A stretch of 64,000 bases of DNA, from positions 18,172 to 82,171 of the forward strand of contig JBEBXH010000016.1 of assembly GCA_040391785.1 (NCBI GenBank), read 5' to 3'. Under the pieces are notes generated by a model. It was not told the origin of the DNA. It did no database searches and worked only from the letters and a program-made list of their open reading frames with translations. The position numbers and the translations under genes are program-made. Shown here piece by piece: positions 32,758 to 41,744 of the stretch (the stretch's first letter is position 1; every line of letters begins with the position of its first letter). This DNA is from UBA5239 sp040391785 (GTDB lineage: Bacteria > Verrucomicrobiota > Lentisphaeria > Victivallales > Victivallaceae).

Positions 32758-35721
32758 CTATTTCGACCGGTACAACGCCCGGACATTGCGGATCATCAGC
32801 CGGTAATCTGCACCACTTTTCGGGGTCATGCCGAAGCGCAGTGTCGTGATTTCACCGGGATCCTGGGTGAAGATCAGCACATGCTCTTCCCATACATCTT
32901 TTTTCGGCGGGGTCATGTTCAACTCCGTGTAACGGTCCGGGCGCCCCGGCGTATTCATCAGCGTGATGAAAAGGCACATATTGATATCGGCGCTCGATTT
33001 CATTTCAAACGCGATCCCGTAAGCGCCTTTCAGGCTTTCCTGCGGCAGCTGCAGTTTGTACTCCGGATAGGTCCATGGATGGGTTTTCGGCGGGAACGCG
33101 ATGTCGATGGCTACCGCTTTTTCCGCTTCGTCGAACTCGGTATGCTTGACGAAGGGGCCCTTCCACAGTTTCGGGTCGGCGGCCCACGGAATCGGCTCCT
33201 GAATACTGTCGCCGGCCATTCTGTGAAGCTGCTTGTAGGGAACCGTCAGCCGCGATGTTTTTTTGCCGTTGAAGGTGCCGCTGAAGACGATTTCACCGCT
33301 GGCGTTGCTGCTGCAGTCGATTTTGATCGGGAACTCCCGGCGGCTCTTTGGGGCCAGCGTGATTTTTTCCGCGGGCACGCCGGTGAAAACACATCCTTTG
33401 CCATTCAAGGTGCCCGTTTTTTCCGTATCGCTGAGGTTCCAGACCTGAAGCACGGCATCGGTCTTGTCATCGGGGATCGAGATGGATTCACCCATGTACG
33501 ACACTTTGCAGGCCAGCGGGAAAACGATGTTCATGATAATGCTTTTGTCGTATTCCTCCTCATCTTTCCGGACGAATTCCTTGACGGGCTCTGCCGGGAT
33601 ATCCGCTTTCAGTCCGGACAGGCCGGCGAGATATTGCGGGAAGCGGGTGGAGATAACCTCAAGTTTGCCGTTTTGCGCCTGTAGCGTTTTCTGGGAGCCC
33701 AGCATTTCGGTCGCGGTTATGCTGCCGGAAGCGGGGAGGGTGACTTTCTGCTCAAAAACAGGGGTGATTTTCTCGCCGCGCTTAGCCCGGGTTTCAACCG
33801 GGGAAATGCTCCAGAGCGCGACTGTTTGCGAGCCATCCGGCTGACGGTAGAGAAATGCCCGGACGCCCTCCGGCATCTTCATTTCGCCGAGCAGCACCGC
33901 GTCGCCCAGTTGCTCGATTTGAACGGCCATGGCGGCGTAACCGGGCTTGACCGTATGGTCGTGACGGAGCTGCCCCCACACTTTGTCGCCAGCGGCTTCG
34001 TTGTAACCCATGAACACAAAGAGGAAACTTTTCGCTACTCCGAGCTGCTGAAACAACACGTTCGCTTTCGGAATGAATTCCGCCACGATCAGCTCTTGTT
34101 CCTCCGAATGTTCCTTCAGCCCGGAGAGGTGGCTCTTCACTTCTCCCGCGCCGTCCGAGTGCGTACCGAATTCGGTGAACCAGACCGGCATGTCTTCCGC
34201 GCCGTTCTTTTTCAGGAAGGACTTGATATCCGCGACCATTTCGGGGTAGCCGTTCAGGTAACGGTAAGTGTGCACGTTAAAGGCGTCGCCGTAAAGCTTG
34301 TAATCATTCTGGAAATAGACTTCGACCGCCGGGCGGACGGGGAGGAAAGCCAGCCCTCCATTCAAGACACGGATGTTCGGATCGGCCTCCTTGTGGCCGT
34401 ACGAAGCGGCCTTCAGCATGGCGACGTAGTCCCAGATGCCGGCGCCGGTATTTTTCGGACAGTACATGCCAGACAAATCCTGCTCGTTGCCGAATTCCCA
34501 GTACGTCACCTGGCCGCGCAGTCCTTCGGCGGTTTTCTTCGCGAAACTGTAGATTTCCAGCGCATCACCGGCAAATTTCTTTTCCGGCTGCATGGTGCAC
34601 CATTTCGGCGGAGCGTGGTACATGTCGAGGATTTGAACGTTGCGGGCGGCAAGTTTTTCCGCATTGGTCCGGTACACACCGAAATTATATTCGTCCGGGG
34701 TTTTGGAGATGGCGGCGCTGATACGTTCGCGGACCAGACTCACGCCCAGCCGGTCGATCAGCTCGACCCCAAGATCGAAGTTCGGACCGGGCGAGCGCCA
34801 GTTCAGCTCTTTGTCGCGGCTTTGCCACGCGAGAAAATTATACACGCCGTGCCAGCTGAGGCAAGTGTCGAGGCAATAAGTCATGCCGGGGTTTTTCTTC
34901 CGGGCTCGCATATCGGGCAGAATCGCGAAACTTCTCTTGCCACTGAACGGCACCTTGTCCGATTTCAGTTCAAGCCGGTAATAACCGCGCGGCAGTGCCG
35001 TGAGATCAAGCGTTCCGCCGCCCTCATCCGGAAACTCCCCTTCGGCCACGGTTTTGCCGCTCCAATCCTCCACCCGGTAGGTGGACGGCACCTCGCGGTA
35101 TGGTGGTTTCATCCGGAACGTCACCTTTTCACCGATCCGGTACGCGGTCCCCGGCGCATGGAAATCGATCGCATCCGCCAGTTCGACCTGAGCCTGAACG
35201 CTGCTTTTCCCATACAGCCGGATATTTTTCAGTTCATAAAAGAATTCCGGCGAATTCGGGTTGAGCCCGATCTGGATATACTTGATTTTAGTGTAATCGA
35301 GTTCCTGTTTTTTCAGGTCGACTTCCACGTGCTGCCAGTCGCCGCTTGCCGGTGGCTTCGGAAATGCGATTTTCTTGCCGGCCATCTGGATAAACGCGTG
35401 TTTGTATCCGGCCTCCGGGTTCGACTGGGCGGCGCGGATATCGAAAACCAGCGTATCGGCGTCCTCGAACTTCTCGCCCAGCCCGCCGATAAAGCTGAAA
35501 TTCGGGTAAACCCAGCGGTCCTTGGCCTCGTCCGGGAATTTCACGTCGAAACGGACGGAATTTTCTTTTTCGTCGCCGCTCACGGTCATTTTGCCGGAGC
35601 TGTTCGGTTTCCAGCGCTCCGGCGTATTCATGTTCAGGGACCACAGCAGTACTTCCGCGCCATGCGCGATCATGACTGAACAGAATACGGATAACAGGCA
35701 ATATTTCATCAGATTCATCAT
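32758..35721 (-). CDS. Large secreted clan-A glycoside hydrolase (GH39/GH5-like)
   Basis: The start at 35721 follows two bases after the pseudopilin stop and gives a signal peptide (AHG|AE near residue 22). The mature 960 or so residues show an N-terminal carbohydrate-binding-like beta domain (about 25-190), a linker beta domain, and a TIM barrel (about 300-620). Barrel motifs are GVSLVRERI, YWEFGNEQD with E413 as probable acid/base and WFTEFG with E517 as probable nucleophile. Beta-sandwich domains fill the C terminus, the last resembling the N-terminal one. The enzyme is probably exported to act on a complex polysaccharide. The exact family and substrate could not be fixed. Confidence 0.78.
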   Translation of the reverse strand: MMNLMKYCLLSVFCSVMIAHGAEVLLWSLNMNTPERWKPNSSGKMTVSGDEKENSVRFDVKFPDEAKDRWVYPNFSFIGGLGEKFEDADTLVFDIRAAQSNPEAGYKHAFIQMAGKKIAFPKPPASGDWQHVEVDLKKQELDYTKIKYIQIGLNPNSPEFFYELKNIRLYGKSSVQAQVELADAIDFHAPGTAYRIGEKVTFRMKPPYREVPSTYRVEDWSGKTVAEGEFPDEGGGTLDLTALPRGYYRLELKSDKVPFSGKRSFAILPDMRARKKNPGMTYCLDTCLSWHGVYNFLAWQSRDKELNWRSPGPNFDLGVELIDRLGVSLVRERISAAISKTPDEYNFGVYRTNAEKLAARNVQILDMYHAPPKWCTMQPEKKFAGDALEIYSFAKKTAEGLRGQVTYWEFGNEQDLSGMYCPKNTGAGIWDYVAMLKAASYGHKEADPNIRVLNGGLAFLPVRPAVEVYFQNDYKLYGDAFNVHTYRYLNGYPEMVADIKSFLKKNGAEDMPVWFTEFGTHSDGAGEVKSHLSGLKEHSEEQELIVAEFIPKANVLFQQLGVAKSFLFVFMGYNEAAGDKVWGQLRHDHTVKPGYAAMAVQIEQLGDAVLLGEMKMPEGVRAFLYRQPDGSQTVALWSISPVETRAKRGEKITPVFEQKVTLPASGSITATEMLGSQKTLQAQNGKLEVISTRFPQYLAGLSGLKADIPAEPVKEFVRKDEEEYDKSIIMNIVFPLACKVSYMGESISIPDDKTDAVLQVWNLSDTEKTGTLNGKGCVFTGVPAEKITLAPKSRREFPIKIDCSSNASGEIVFSGTFNGKKTSRLTVPYKQLHRMAGDSIQEPIPWAADPKLWKGPFVKHTEFDEAEKAVAIDIAFPPKTHPWTYPEYKLQLPQESLKGAYGIAFEMKSSADINMCLFITLMNTPGRPDRYTELNMTPPKKDVWEEHVLIFTQDPGEITTLRFGMTPKSGADYRLMIRNVRALYRSK

Positions 35722-35723
35722 TT

Positions 35724-36485
35724 TCAGTTCCAGGTGACGGTGAGTATTTGTGTTCCTTCGGTAACGAACTTCCAGCTTCCGGCGTTTCTGAGCCATCGCG
35801 TTCGTACATCATTGGGGCCCAGCGACTCCGCGTGGCCGTCGCCCAGCGCGAAGTTGCAGCGCGAGCGGTGATGCAGCGAGTTGTAACTGCTGTCCATCGC
35901 ATCTGTAGCACTGAAATTATAATTGCCCATTCCCTGATTGGCCCCAGTATAAATCATGGTGTCGCCAAAAATCGGAAGTGAAGCGGGATTTTGGATTTTC
36001 TGGATCAGGATCGTGACCGTGTAACTACCGGTACCGGCTACCTCGTAGGTGAACCACGGATTTTTGGTCAGGTCGCCGGAGCCGCTGCAGATGCCGAGGT
36101 TCCGTGTATCCAGCCAGTATCGGAAAAGCCACCCCAGGCTGGGCGCGATCATTCCATACGTGCGCCAGTAACTGGTGGATGGCTGGTTCGAGGGGCAATA
36201 CATCGAACTTGACGGCAAATATTTCTCGGCGAGCAGTACCTGGCTCCACGGCATCAGGCCGCCATTGGCCGCTTTGGAATAAAGATAAACGCCTTTGTAG
36301 TCATCGGCATACAGTATTTGTCCCTTCATGCCCTGGCTCATGTTGTTCATGCAGCTGATGGCGCGCCCTCTTTCCCTGGCCGAGTTCAACGCGGGCAGCA
36401 GCATCGCCGCCAGAATGGCAATGATTGCGATCACAACGAGCAATTCAATGAGCGTGAAATTCTCTTTCAGATTTCTTTGTTTCAT
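35724..36485 (-). CDS. Prepilin-type protein with H-X9-DG tail
   Basis: The start at 36485 has AGGAGG eight bases upstream; a longer frame from 36584 overlaps the preceding gene and lacks such a site. A ten-residue leader (MKQRNLKENF) carries the prepilin signal TLIELLVVIAIIAILAAML. The C-terminal half has HHRSRCNFALGDG, where the second His, nine residues and DG form the H-X9-DG signature. The 253-residue protein lies between a nucleoside hydrolase and a large secreted hydrolase, parallel to the pseudopilin at 17293. It could help surface display of the enzyme; this is not shown. Confidence 0.9.
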   Translation of the reverse strand: MKQRNLKENFTLIELLVVIAIIAILAAMLLPALNSARERGRAISCMNNMSQGMKGQILYADDYKGVYLYSKAANGGLMPWSQVLLAEKYLPSSSMYCPSNQPSTSYWRTYGMIAPSLGWLFRYWLDTRNLGICSGSGDLTKNPWFTYEVAGTGSYTVTILIQKIQNPASLPIFGDTMIYTGANQGMGNYNFSATDAMDSSYNSLHHRSRCNFALGDGHAESLGPNDVRTRWLRNAGSWKFVTEGTQILTVTWN

Positions 36486-36504
36486 CCTTGCAACCTCCTG
36501 TTGC

Positions 36505-37479
36505 TTACAGCGCCAATGCTGTTGTTTTTTGTTGCTGTACTGCAAATGTTTCAAATCGGGAAAACATATCGCCGAAAACCTCATTCGTCAAGATGTATTT
36601 GATCAACCGGATTTCGTGACGGCCGGAGGCGGTGCTCCAGCTGCTGTCGTCGTTCAGTACCGGCGCGGGCACGATTTCCGATTTCAGCGCCTCCGGGGTC
36701 ATGAACCACGCCACGGTGGCGATGTCCCAGATGACCTTGATGACCCCGAGGTCGTGGCGCAGGTAGTCGCTGGTGCGTTCCAGCAGGAACGCGCCGAGCT
36801 CGCCGCAACCGGCGGTACGTTTTTCCAGCGCGGTGATCGTGGTGCCGAGGTTCTCCGCCACCCCGGCGCACGGGATATGCACCAGCGGCACCCCGGAGTC
36901 GAACACCACCTGCGCCGCGGGCACGTCCTGAATCAGATTGAACTCCCGGTTGTCGCCGACGTAGTAGGCGTGCCCGCCCAACCAGATAACCACGATGCTT
37001 TCCACGATGTCCGGCGCCAGCAGCAGTGCGGACGCCACGTTGGTGATTGCCGCGATCGAGAGCACATAGAGCACCCGTCCCTCGGCTTTCGCCTGCCGCG
37101 CCAGCTCCACGATCCGCCATGCCGCCGCGCTTTCAAACGGCGTATTGCGGTCCTTCAGGTACCCCGTGGCGCCGCGAAAAACGAAATTTTTCCGGTAACC
37201 GTTTTCCAGCAGTTCCAGCACGCGGTAGATTTCCTGATAACTTTTTTCCATGCCGTCCGCCGGGCCGCTCGAACGGTGGTTGTCGAAGGGGGCGGCGCAA
37301 ATGGCCTTCATGTCCAGTTTTTCCGGCGAAAGCATGGCATAAGCCAGCGCGAACTGGTCGTCGATCTCATTAAATGTATCGGTATCCAGTACCGCCCACA
37401 CGCGCCCCTCCGGCCGGGCCAGGCGGTTTCGCCGCAATTCATCCGGGAGTTCCGGAAATATCGTTTTGTTCAGTTTCAT
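36505..37479 (-). CDS. Inosine/uridine-preferring nucleoside hydrolase family protein
   Basis: The 324-residue protein contains the Ca2+-site motif LDTDTFNEIDDQFAL (D32, D34, D40, D41), the family hallmark, a central VLSIAAITNVASAL, and the substrate-side WFMTPEAL near 240. The start at 37479 is preferred because the predicted transcription start lies at about 37506. The family cleaves the N-glycosidic bond of ribonucleosides. No signal peptide is seen. It is the first gene of an operon with a pseudopilin and a secreted glycoside hydrolase, odd company for nucleoside salvage, so a glycoside substrate other than a nucleoside is possible. Confidence 0.85.
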   Translation of the reverse strand: MKLNKTIFPELPDELRRNRLARPEGRVWAVLDTDTFNEIDDQFALAYAMLSPEKLDMKAICAAPFDNHRSSGPADGMEKSYQEIYRVLELLENGYRKNFVFRGATGYLKDRNTPFESAAAWRIVELARQAKAEGRVLYVLSIAAITNVASALLLAPDIVESIVVIWLGGHAYYVGDNREFNLIQDVPAAQVVFDSGVPLVHIPCAGVAENLGTTITALEKRTAGCGELGAFLLERTSDYLRHDLGVIKVIWDIATVAWFMTPEALKSEIVPAPVLNDDSSWSTASGRHEIRLIKYILTNEVFGDMFSRFETFAVQQQKTTALAL

Positions 37480-37512
37480 TTTTCGATGATTCCTTTCAGT
37501 TTGCATAATATT

Positions 37513-37541
37513 ATTATATTGGCAATCCCACAGAAAAACAA
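37513..37541 (-). promoter_or_regulatory. Sigma70 promoter of the nucleoside hydrolase operon
   Basis: On the minus strand TTGTTT (37536-37541) and TATAAT (37513-37518) are 17 bases apart. It is back to back with the promoter of the divergent AraC gene; the two -35 boxes are three bases apart. Confidence 0.65.
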
Positions 37542-37544
37542 TAC

Positions 37545-37573
37545 TTGACATCTGAAGTAAATGATGTTATAAT
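37545..37573 (+). promoter_or_regulatory. Full-consensus sigma70 promoter of the AraC gene
   Basis: TTGACA (37545-37550) and TATAAT (37568-37573) with the ideal 17-base spacer lie 42 bases before the AraC start codon. Confidence 0.8.
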
Positions 37574-37615
37574 AGCACAAAATGATTATTTGTTATAAAT
37601 CAGGGAACATGAAAT

Positions 37616-38395
37616 ATGAATTTCCAGATCATCTTTTCCTACGCCGGGCACTACGAGAAAAACCTGCCGGTGCCGCACCACTCCCACCGGGGCACGGAAC
37701 TGGTTTATGTATCGGCGGGGAAGTGTATTACGAAGTTCAGCGACGGCACCAGCCTCTTCGCCGAAAAAGGCACCGTATACGTCACGCCGCCGGAGGTCGC
37801 CCACATTCAGGAAAACCTCACGGACGACTGCGAAACTTTTTACTGTGTAATGGAATTTTTCGGCGGTGAACCGGATACCCGGCTCCGAACCATCAACACC
37901 GCCGGCGACGTGCTGCTGGAACAGTGGTTCCGCCATCTTTTCGAACTGAGCAATAATTACGCGCCGGAGCAGGCTTCCGCGCTGCTTCACGCGGTCTGGC
38001 TCCGGCTGGACCAGCTGGAAAAACAGCAGCACCGGCAGATGAATCACCACGAGGGCGTCCGCCGGGCGGTGGAGTTTCTGGAGCGGCACTATATGGAGGA
38101 GTGTTCGATTGTCGAGCTGGCGCGCAAAGTCGGCGTCAGCCAGAGCTACTTGAATGCGTTGTTCCGCGCCGAATTCGGGAGTGGCGCCGGGGATTATCTG
38201 ACCACGCTCCGCATGAAACACGCCCGGCAGTTGCTGCTGAATCCATACTACAATATCGCCGAGGTTGCGGAGAAATGCGGCTTGCCCAACCCGAATTACT
38301 TTATCCGGCGTTTTCGCTCATTTCACGGCGTCACGCCCGGCGAATACCGGAAAAATCCCACCGAATATGCCGACCCCATCCGGGTGGTCAGCTGA
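37616..38395 (+). CDS. AraC-family regulator of the nucleoside hydrolase/pseudopilin/GH operon
   Basis: The N-terminal cupin has VPHHSHRGTELVYVSAGKC and GTVYVTPPEVAHIQ. The C-terminal AraC domain has SIVELARKVGVSQSYLNALF and IAEVAEKCGLPNPNYFIRRF. At 259 residues it is normal for the family. It is transcribed divergently from the operon beginning at 37479, with overlapping back-to-back promoters, so a single bound dimer could control both. The effector is unknown. Its last eight bases overlap the convergent ttcA gene. Confidence 0.9.
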   Translation: MNFQIIFSYAGHYEKNLPVPHHSHRGTELVYVSAGKCITKFSDGTSLFAEKGTVYVTPPEVAHIQENLTDDCETFYCVMEFFGGEPDTRLRTINTAGDVLLEQWFRHLFELSNNYAPEQASALLHAVWLRLDQLEKQQHRQMNHHEGVRRAVEFLERHYMEECSIVELARKVGVSQSYLNALFRAEFGSGAGDYLTTLRMKHARQLLLNPYYNIAEVAEKCGLPNPNYFIRRFRSFHGVTPGEYRKNPTEYADPIRVVS

Positions 38396-39131
38396 GGAAC
38401 TTTGGATCGAGGAGCAGCTCGGGTTTGACGTTGCGCAGCGCGGCCAGCATGTTCTGGCGGATTTCCGGGATGTGTTGCGACATTTCCTCGAGCTGGCGCT
38501 TGAACCAGGCGCGGTCGCCGTTGGCTTCCAGCTGGTCCTTGTATTCGCAGCGGCCGCTGTTCGGGAACGCAAAATCCTGTTTGGCCTCTTCGATCATGGC
38601 TTCGGGCACGAAACAGAGCGGGCGGATGACCCGGACCGGTTTGTCCACGGCGGGCACGTTCGGGCCCATGGTGAATACGCCGTGGCCGCGGCTGAGGCTG
38701 ATCAGCAGCGAAATGCAGATATCGTCCAGGTGCTGTCCCAGCGCCAGTTTGCCGCAGTTGAGCTCCTGCGCGGTGGTGTAAAGCAGCCCGCGGCGCAGCC
38801 GGGAACACAACACGCAGGGATGTGACTCCGCCGCTTTGTCCTGCAGGATGCCTTTCACGTTCATGGGGATGATCTTGTGCGGCCAGCCCTGCGACTCGGC
38901 GTAGGCGGCGATGGCGTCGCTGTTGAACCCCTCGAACCCGGGATCGAAGGTCAGCGCGATGAGGTCGAATTTGATCGGGGCGCGCTGCTGCAGTTCGCTG
39001 AGCACATGCATCAGCATCAGACTGTCCTTGCCGCCGCTGAGGCCGACGGCAATGCGGTCGCCTGCCTCGATCATCCGGTATTCGGCGATGGCCTGTCCGG
39101 CTTTGCGTATGATTTTGTTGTAAATATCCAT
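38388..39131 (-). CDS. ttcA: tRNA 2-thiocytidine biosynthesis protein TtcA-like
   Basis: The 247-residue protein has the PP-loop ATP pyrophosphatase motif SGGKDS at 32-37, the paired cysteines C106-x2-C109 (HPCVLCSRLRRG) and a later Cys in NSGRCEYKD, matching the three cluster-binding cysteines of TtcA. TtcA inserts sulfur at cytidine 32 of several tRNAs in an iron-sulfur-dependent reaction. Some relatives thiolate other positions (TtuA group), but the short form with CVLCSRLRRG fits TtcA. It stands alone, convergent with the AraC gene. Confidence 0.9.
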   Translation of the reverse strand: MDIYNKIIRKAGQAIAEYRMIEAGDRIAVGLSGGKDSLMLMHVLSELQQRAPIKFDLIALTFDPGFEGFNSDAIAAYAESQGWPHKIIPMNVKGILQDKAAESHPCVLCSRLRRGLLYTTAQELNCGKLALGQHLDDICISLLISLSRGHGVFTMGPNVPAVDKPVRVIRPLCFVPEAMIEEAKQDFAFPNSGRCEYKDQLEANGDRAWFKRQLEEMSQHIPEIRQNMLAALRNVKPELLLDPKFLS

Positions 39132-39168
39132 AGACGGTTTAAAATACAGCAGGAACGTAAAAAATCAA

Positions 39169-39197
39169 TTGAAATAGCATTGTAGATGTGTTATATT
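39169..39197 (+). promoter_or_regulatory. Sigma70 promoter for the glucuronokinase/galU operon
   Basis: TTGAAA and TATATT are separated by 17 bases, ending 40 bases before the start at 39238. Confidence 0.65.
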
Positions 39198-39237
39198 CTA
39201 TACTTCAAAAACTTAAATTAAAATTTGGATAAACCGG

Positions 39238-40257
39238 ATGATCATAAAAAGCAAAGCATATCCGCGGGCGGCCCTGATCGGAAATCCTTCCGACGGCTAT
39301 TTCGGCAAAACCATTGCATTTGTGTTCCGCAATTACTGTGCGGAAGTGGAGCTGTACGAGACCCCCGAGCTGGAATTGCTTCCGGCCGAGCGTGACGAGA
39401 CGATTTTCAATAGCATGGAAGACCTGGTCCAGGATGTGCAGCAGTACGGCTACTACGGCGGCATCCGGCTGTTGAAAGCCACGGTGAAAAAGTTCTACGA
39501 ATACTGCCGTATCCACTCGATCAGCCTGGACGAACGGAATTTCACCATCCGCTACAATACCGATATTCCGAACCGGCTGGGCATGGCGGGATCGTCGGCG
39601 ATCATCACGGCGGCGCTGCGGGCGTTGGTCCGCTTTTTTGGAATTCAGATCGCCAGCCCGGTGTTTGCCAATCTGGTGCTGTCGGTGGAAAAGGAAGAAC
39701 TCGGCATTCAGGCCGGGCTGCAGGATCGCGTGGCGCAGGCGTACAACGAACCGGTGTTCATGGACTTCAATCAGGAGTACATGGCGCAGCATGGTTACGG
39801 GATTTACACGCCGATCGCAATTCCGCAGGATTTGAACCTCTATATCGCGTACCGCACCGACCTCGCGGAAGGCTCGGAAATTCTCCACAGCCGCCTGCGC
39901 GACGATTATAACAAGGGCAACCCCGAAGTGCTGGCCGCCATCCGCGAATGGGCCGAGCTCACCGAATACGTGGGCGAATGCCTCCGCAGCGGCAATTACA
40001 AGCATTTGCCGGCCTATATCAACCGTAATTTCGACCTGCGCTGCGAAGTCTGCGGTGACTCGGTCAGCCCGAAGAACCGCAATATGGTCGATATCGCCCG
40101 CAAAGCCGGGGCATCGGCCAAATTCACCGGCTCCGGCGGCGCGATCATCGGCACTTATGAGAACGAGGAAATGTATCGCAAACTGCAGCTTAAGCTGAAA
40201 GAATTTTCGGTGGAAGTCATCAAACCCCAGATCGTTACCTCGGGAGGTGAGTCATGA
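39238..40257 (+). CDS. GHMP-family sugar kinase, glucuronokinase-like
   Basis: The 339-residue protein opens with AYPRAALIGNPSDGYFGKTI, close in pattern to plant and bacterial glucuronokinases, which have an equivalent GNPSD segment. The GHMP ATP motif is PNRLGMAGSSAIITAAL (about 111-127), and a C-terminal FTGSGGAIIG supplies the third motif. The enzyme would phosphorylate C1 of D-glucuronate or a similar sugar. It overlaps galU by four bases (ATGA). A C1 kinase followed by a nucleotidyltransferase would convert a free sugar directly to its UDP form, as plants do with glucuronate. Galacturonate or another sugar is a possible alternative substrate. Confidence 0.8.
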   Translation: MIIKSKAYPRAALIGNPSDGYFGKTIAFVFRNYCAEVELYETPELELLPAERDETIFNSMEDLVQDVQQYGYYGGIRLLKATVKKFYEYCRIHSISLDERNFTIRYNTDIPNRLGMAGSSAIITAALRALVRFFGIQIASPVFANLVLSVEKEELGIQAGLQDRVAQAYNEPVFMDFNQEYMAQHGYGIYTPIAIPQDLNLYIAYRTDLAEGSEILHSRLRDDYNKGNPEVLAAIREWAELTEYVGECLRSGNYKHLPAYINRNFDLRCEVCGDSVSPKNRNMVDIARKAGASAKFTGSGGAIIGTYENEEMYRKLQLKLKEFSVEVIKPQIVTSGGES

Positions 40258-41123
40258 TCCGCAAAGCCGTCATCCCCGCTGCCGGTTTCGGCACCCGTTT
40301 CCTGCCGTTCACCAAGTCCGTGCCCAAAGAAATGATTCCGCTGGTGGACAAACCGGTGATTCAATATGTGATCGAAGAAGCCGTGGCCGCCGGGATTACC
40401 GATATCCTGGTCGTGATCAGCAGCGGCAAAAACGCGATTCAGGACCACTTCAACCCCGAGCCCGGGCTGCTCTCGCGCCTGGAGGCGAACGGCAAGGGCG
40501 ACCTGCTGGCCGAACTGCGCCGCATCGACAAGATTGCCAATCTGCATTATGTTTATCAACAGGAGCTTAAAGGGCTCGGCGATGCGATTCTGCAGGCGAA
40601 GGGATTTGTCGGCGGCGAGCCGTTTGCGGTGCTGCTGGGCGACACTGTGACCACTTCGGACGAATCGCCGGTGATCGCGCAGCTGACCGCTATTCATACG
40701 CAGAACGGCGGTTCGGTGGTGGCGCTCGAGGAAGTGCCGATGGAGAAAACCAGCCGTTACGGCGTGATCGATGGCGACGCTGTGGCCGAGCGCATTTACA
40801 AAATCCGCAGTTTCGTGGAGAAGCCGGACCCGTCGGAAGCGCCGTCGAATCTGGTGATCGCCAGCCGTTATGTTTTCGAACCCGAAATTTTCGGTTATCT
40901 GGAACGGACCGAAAAGGGGAAGGGCGGGGAGATTCAGGTGACTGACGCCATGCGCGAAATGGTCAAGGCCCGCCCGATGTTCGGCTGCCGCATCAATGGC
41001 CGCCGCCATGACATTGGGAACAAGCTTGAATTTATCAAATCGACCGTGGAATTTGCTTTGGCCCGTGATGAATTCCGGGCGGATATTGTCGCCTGGCTGA
41101 AAGATTTCACGAGCAAACTTTGA
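40254..41123 (+). CDS. galU: UTP--glucose-1-phosphate uridylyltransferase (GalU type)
   Basis: The 289-residue protein starts with the nucleotidyltransferase motif PAAGFGTRFLPFTKSVPKEM, then IPLVDKPVIQYVIEEAVAAG. It keeps AVLLGDTVT for Mg2+ and UTP, a V(E)KP motif in RSFVEKPDP, and a C-terminal IKSTVEFALARDE that is GalU-typical. It forms UDP-glucose from UTP and glucose-1-phosphate. Coupling to a glucuronokinase-like gene suggests that it, or a relaxed variant, may also accept glucuronate-1-phosphate, but nothing in the sequence proves this. Confidence 0.93.
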   Translation: MIRKAVIPAAGFGTRFLPFTKSVPKEMIPLVDKPVIQYVIEEAVAAGITDILVVISSGKNAIQDHFNPEPGLLSRLEANGKGDLLAELRRIDKIANLHYVYQQELKGLGDAILQAKGFVGGEPFAVLLGDTVTTSDESPVIAQLTAIHTQNGGSVVALEEVPMEKTSRYGVIDGDAVAERIYKIRSFVEKPDPSEAPSNLVIASRYVFEPEIFGYLERTEKGKGGEIQVTDAMREMVKARPMFGCRINGRRHDIGNKLEFIKSTVEFALARDEFRADIVAWLKDFTSKL

Positions 41124-41133
41124 GGGAGGAATC

Positions 41134-41742
41134 ATGAAATACATCATCAGTATATTGGCCGTGCTCAGCCTGTCCGTGGTTTTGTGCGGGCAGGACGCGA
41201 AACCGGAGGCAAAGCCGGAAGCGAAGCCCGAAATACCCGAAGCGCAGCAGGACGAAAGCATCCGCAATATGCGCCATATATCCGATGTTTTGATCGTGTA
41301 TGCGGGTACCCGCGACGATCAGTTCCCGGAGCCGGTTGGCGTGGCCGGACTGGAAAAAATCCGTCATGGCCTGCAGATCGCAACGCTGATTGCGCCCTTC
41401 GATAAAACCTCGGTACCTGTCAAGAAAGATGAAGTTTTGACCGAGAAAAACACCTCTTACGCCTATCTTGGCAGTGGCCTCTCCATCGGCAAAGGCTACG
41501 ATGGCGGCCGGATCACCACCCCGATCCTGATCGAAAAACCGTGGCTGCGCAAAGACGGCAAAATCGCCGTGGTCGATATGGGCGGCCGGATTAACGTGAA
41601 AAAACTCGAGGCCGCCAATTGCCTCGAAGCCGTCTACAAATTACGCGAAAACAATTATCCGAACGAGCCATATTGGGTCAAACTGATTGCCAGCGCCAAG
41701 GAAATCGACAAGGCCAACGGCATTCAATACAGGGAGCAGTAA
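41134..41742 (+). CDS. Secreted protein of unknown function
   Basis: The 202-residue protein has a signal peptide (about 1-20), a KPEA repeat (KPEAKPEAKPE) and a globular part from about residue 40. The segment TPILIEKPWLRKDGKIAVVDMGGRI has the spacing and strand pattern of the tail of H-X9-DG pseudopilins but lacks the His and the prepilin signal. It may therefore be a diverged relative; the resemblance is weak. It lies ten bases after galU and two before a VOC-family gene, so it belongs to the same transcript. No function can be assigned. Confidence 0.6.
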   Translation: MKYIISILAVLSLSVVLCGQDAKPEAKPEAKPEIPEAQQDESIRNMRHISDVLIVYAGTRDDQFPEPVGVAGLEKIRHGLQIATLIAPFDKTSVPVKKDEVLTEKNTSYAYLGSGLSIGKGYDGGRITTPILIEKPWLRKDGKIAVVDMGGRINVKKLEAANCLEAVYKLRENNYPNEPYWVKLIASAKEIDKANGIQYREQ

Positions 41743-41744
41743 TC

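Noticed and set aside
33826..35679. 617-residue frame antisense to the large glycoside hydrolase
   Set aside because: Shadow frame with no recognisable domain or translation start signal.
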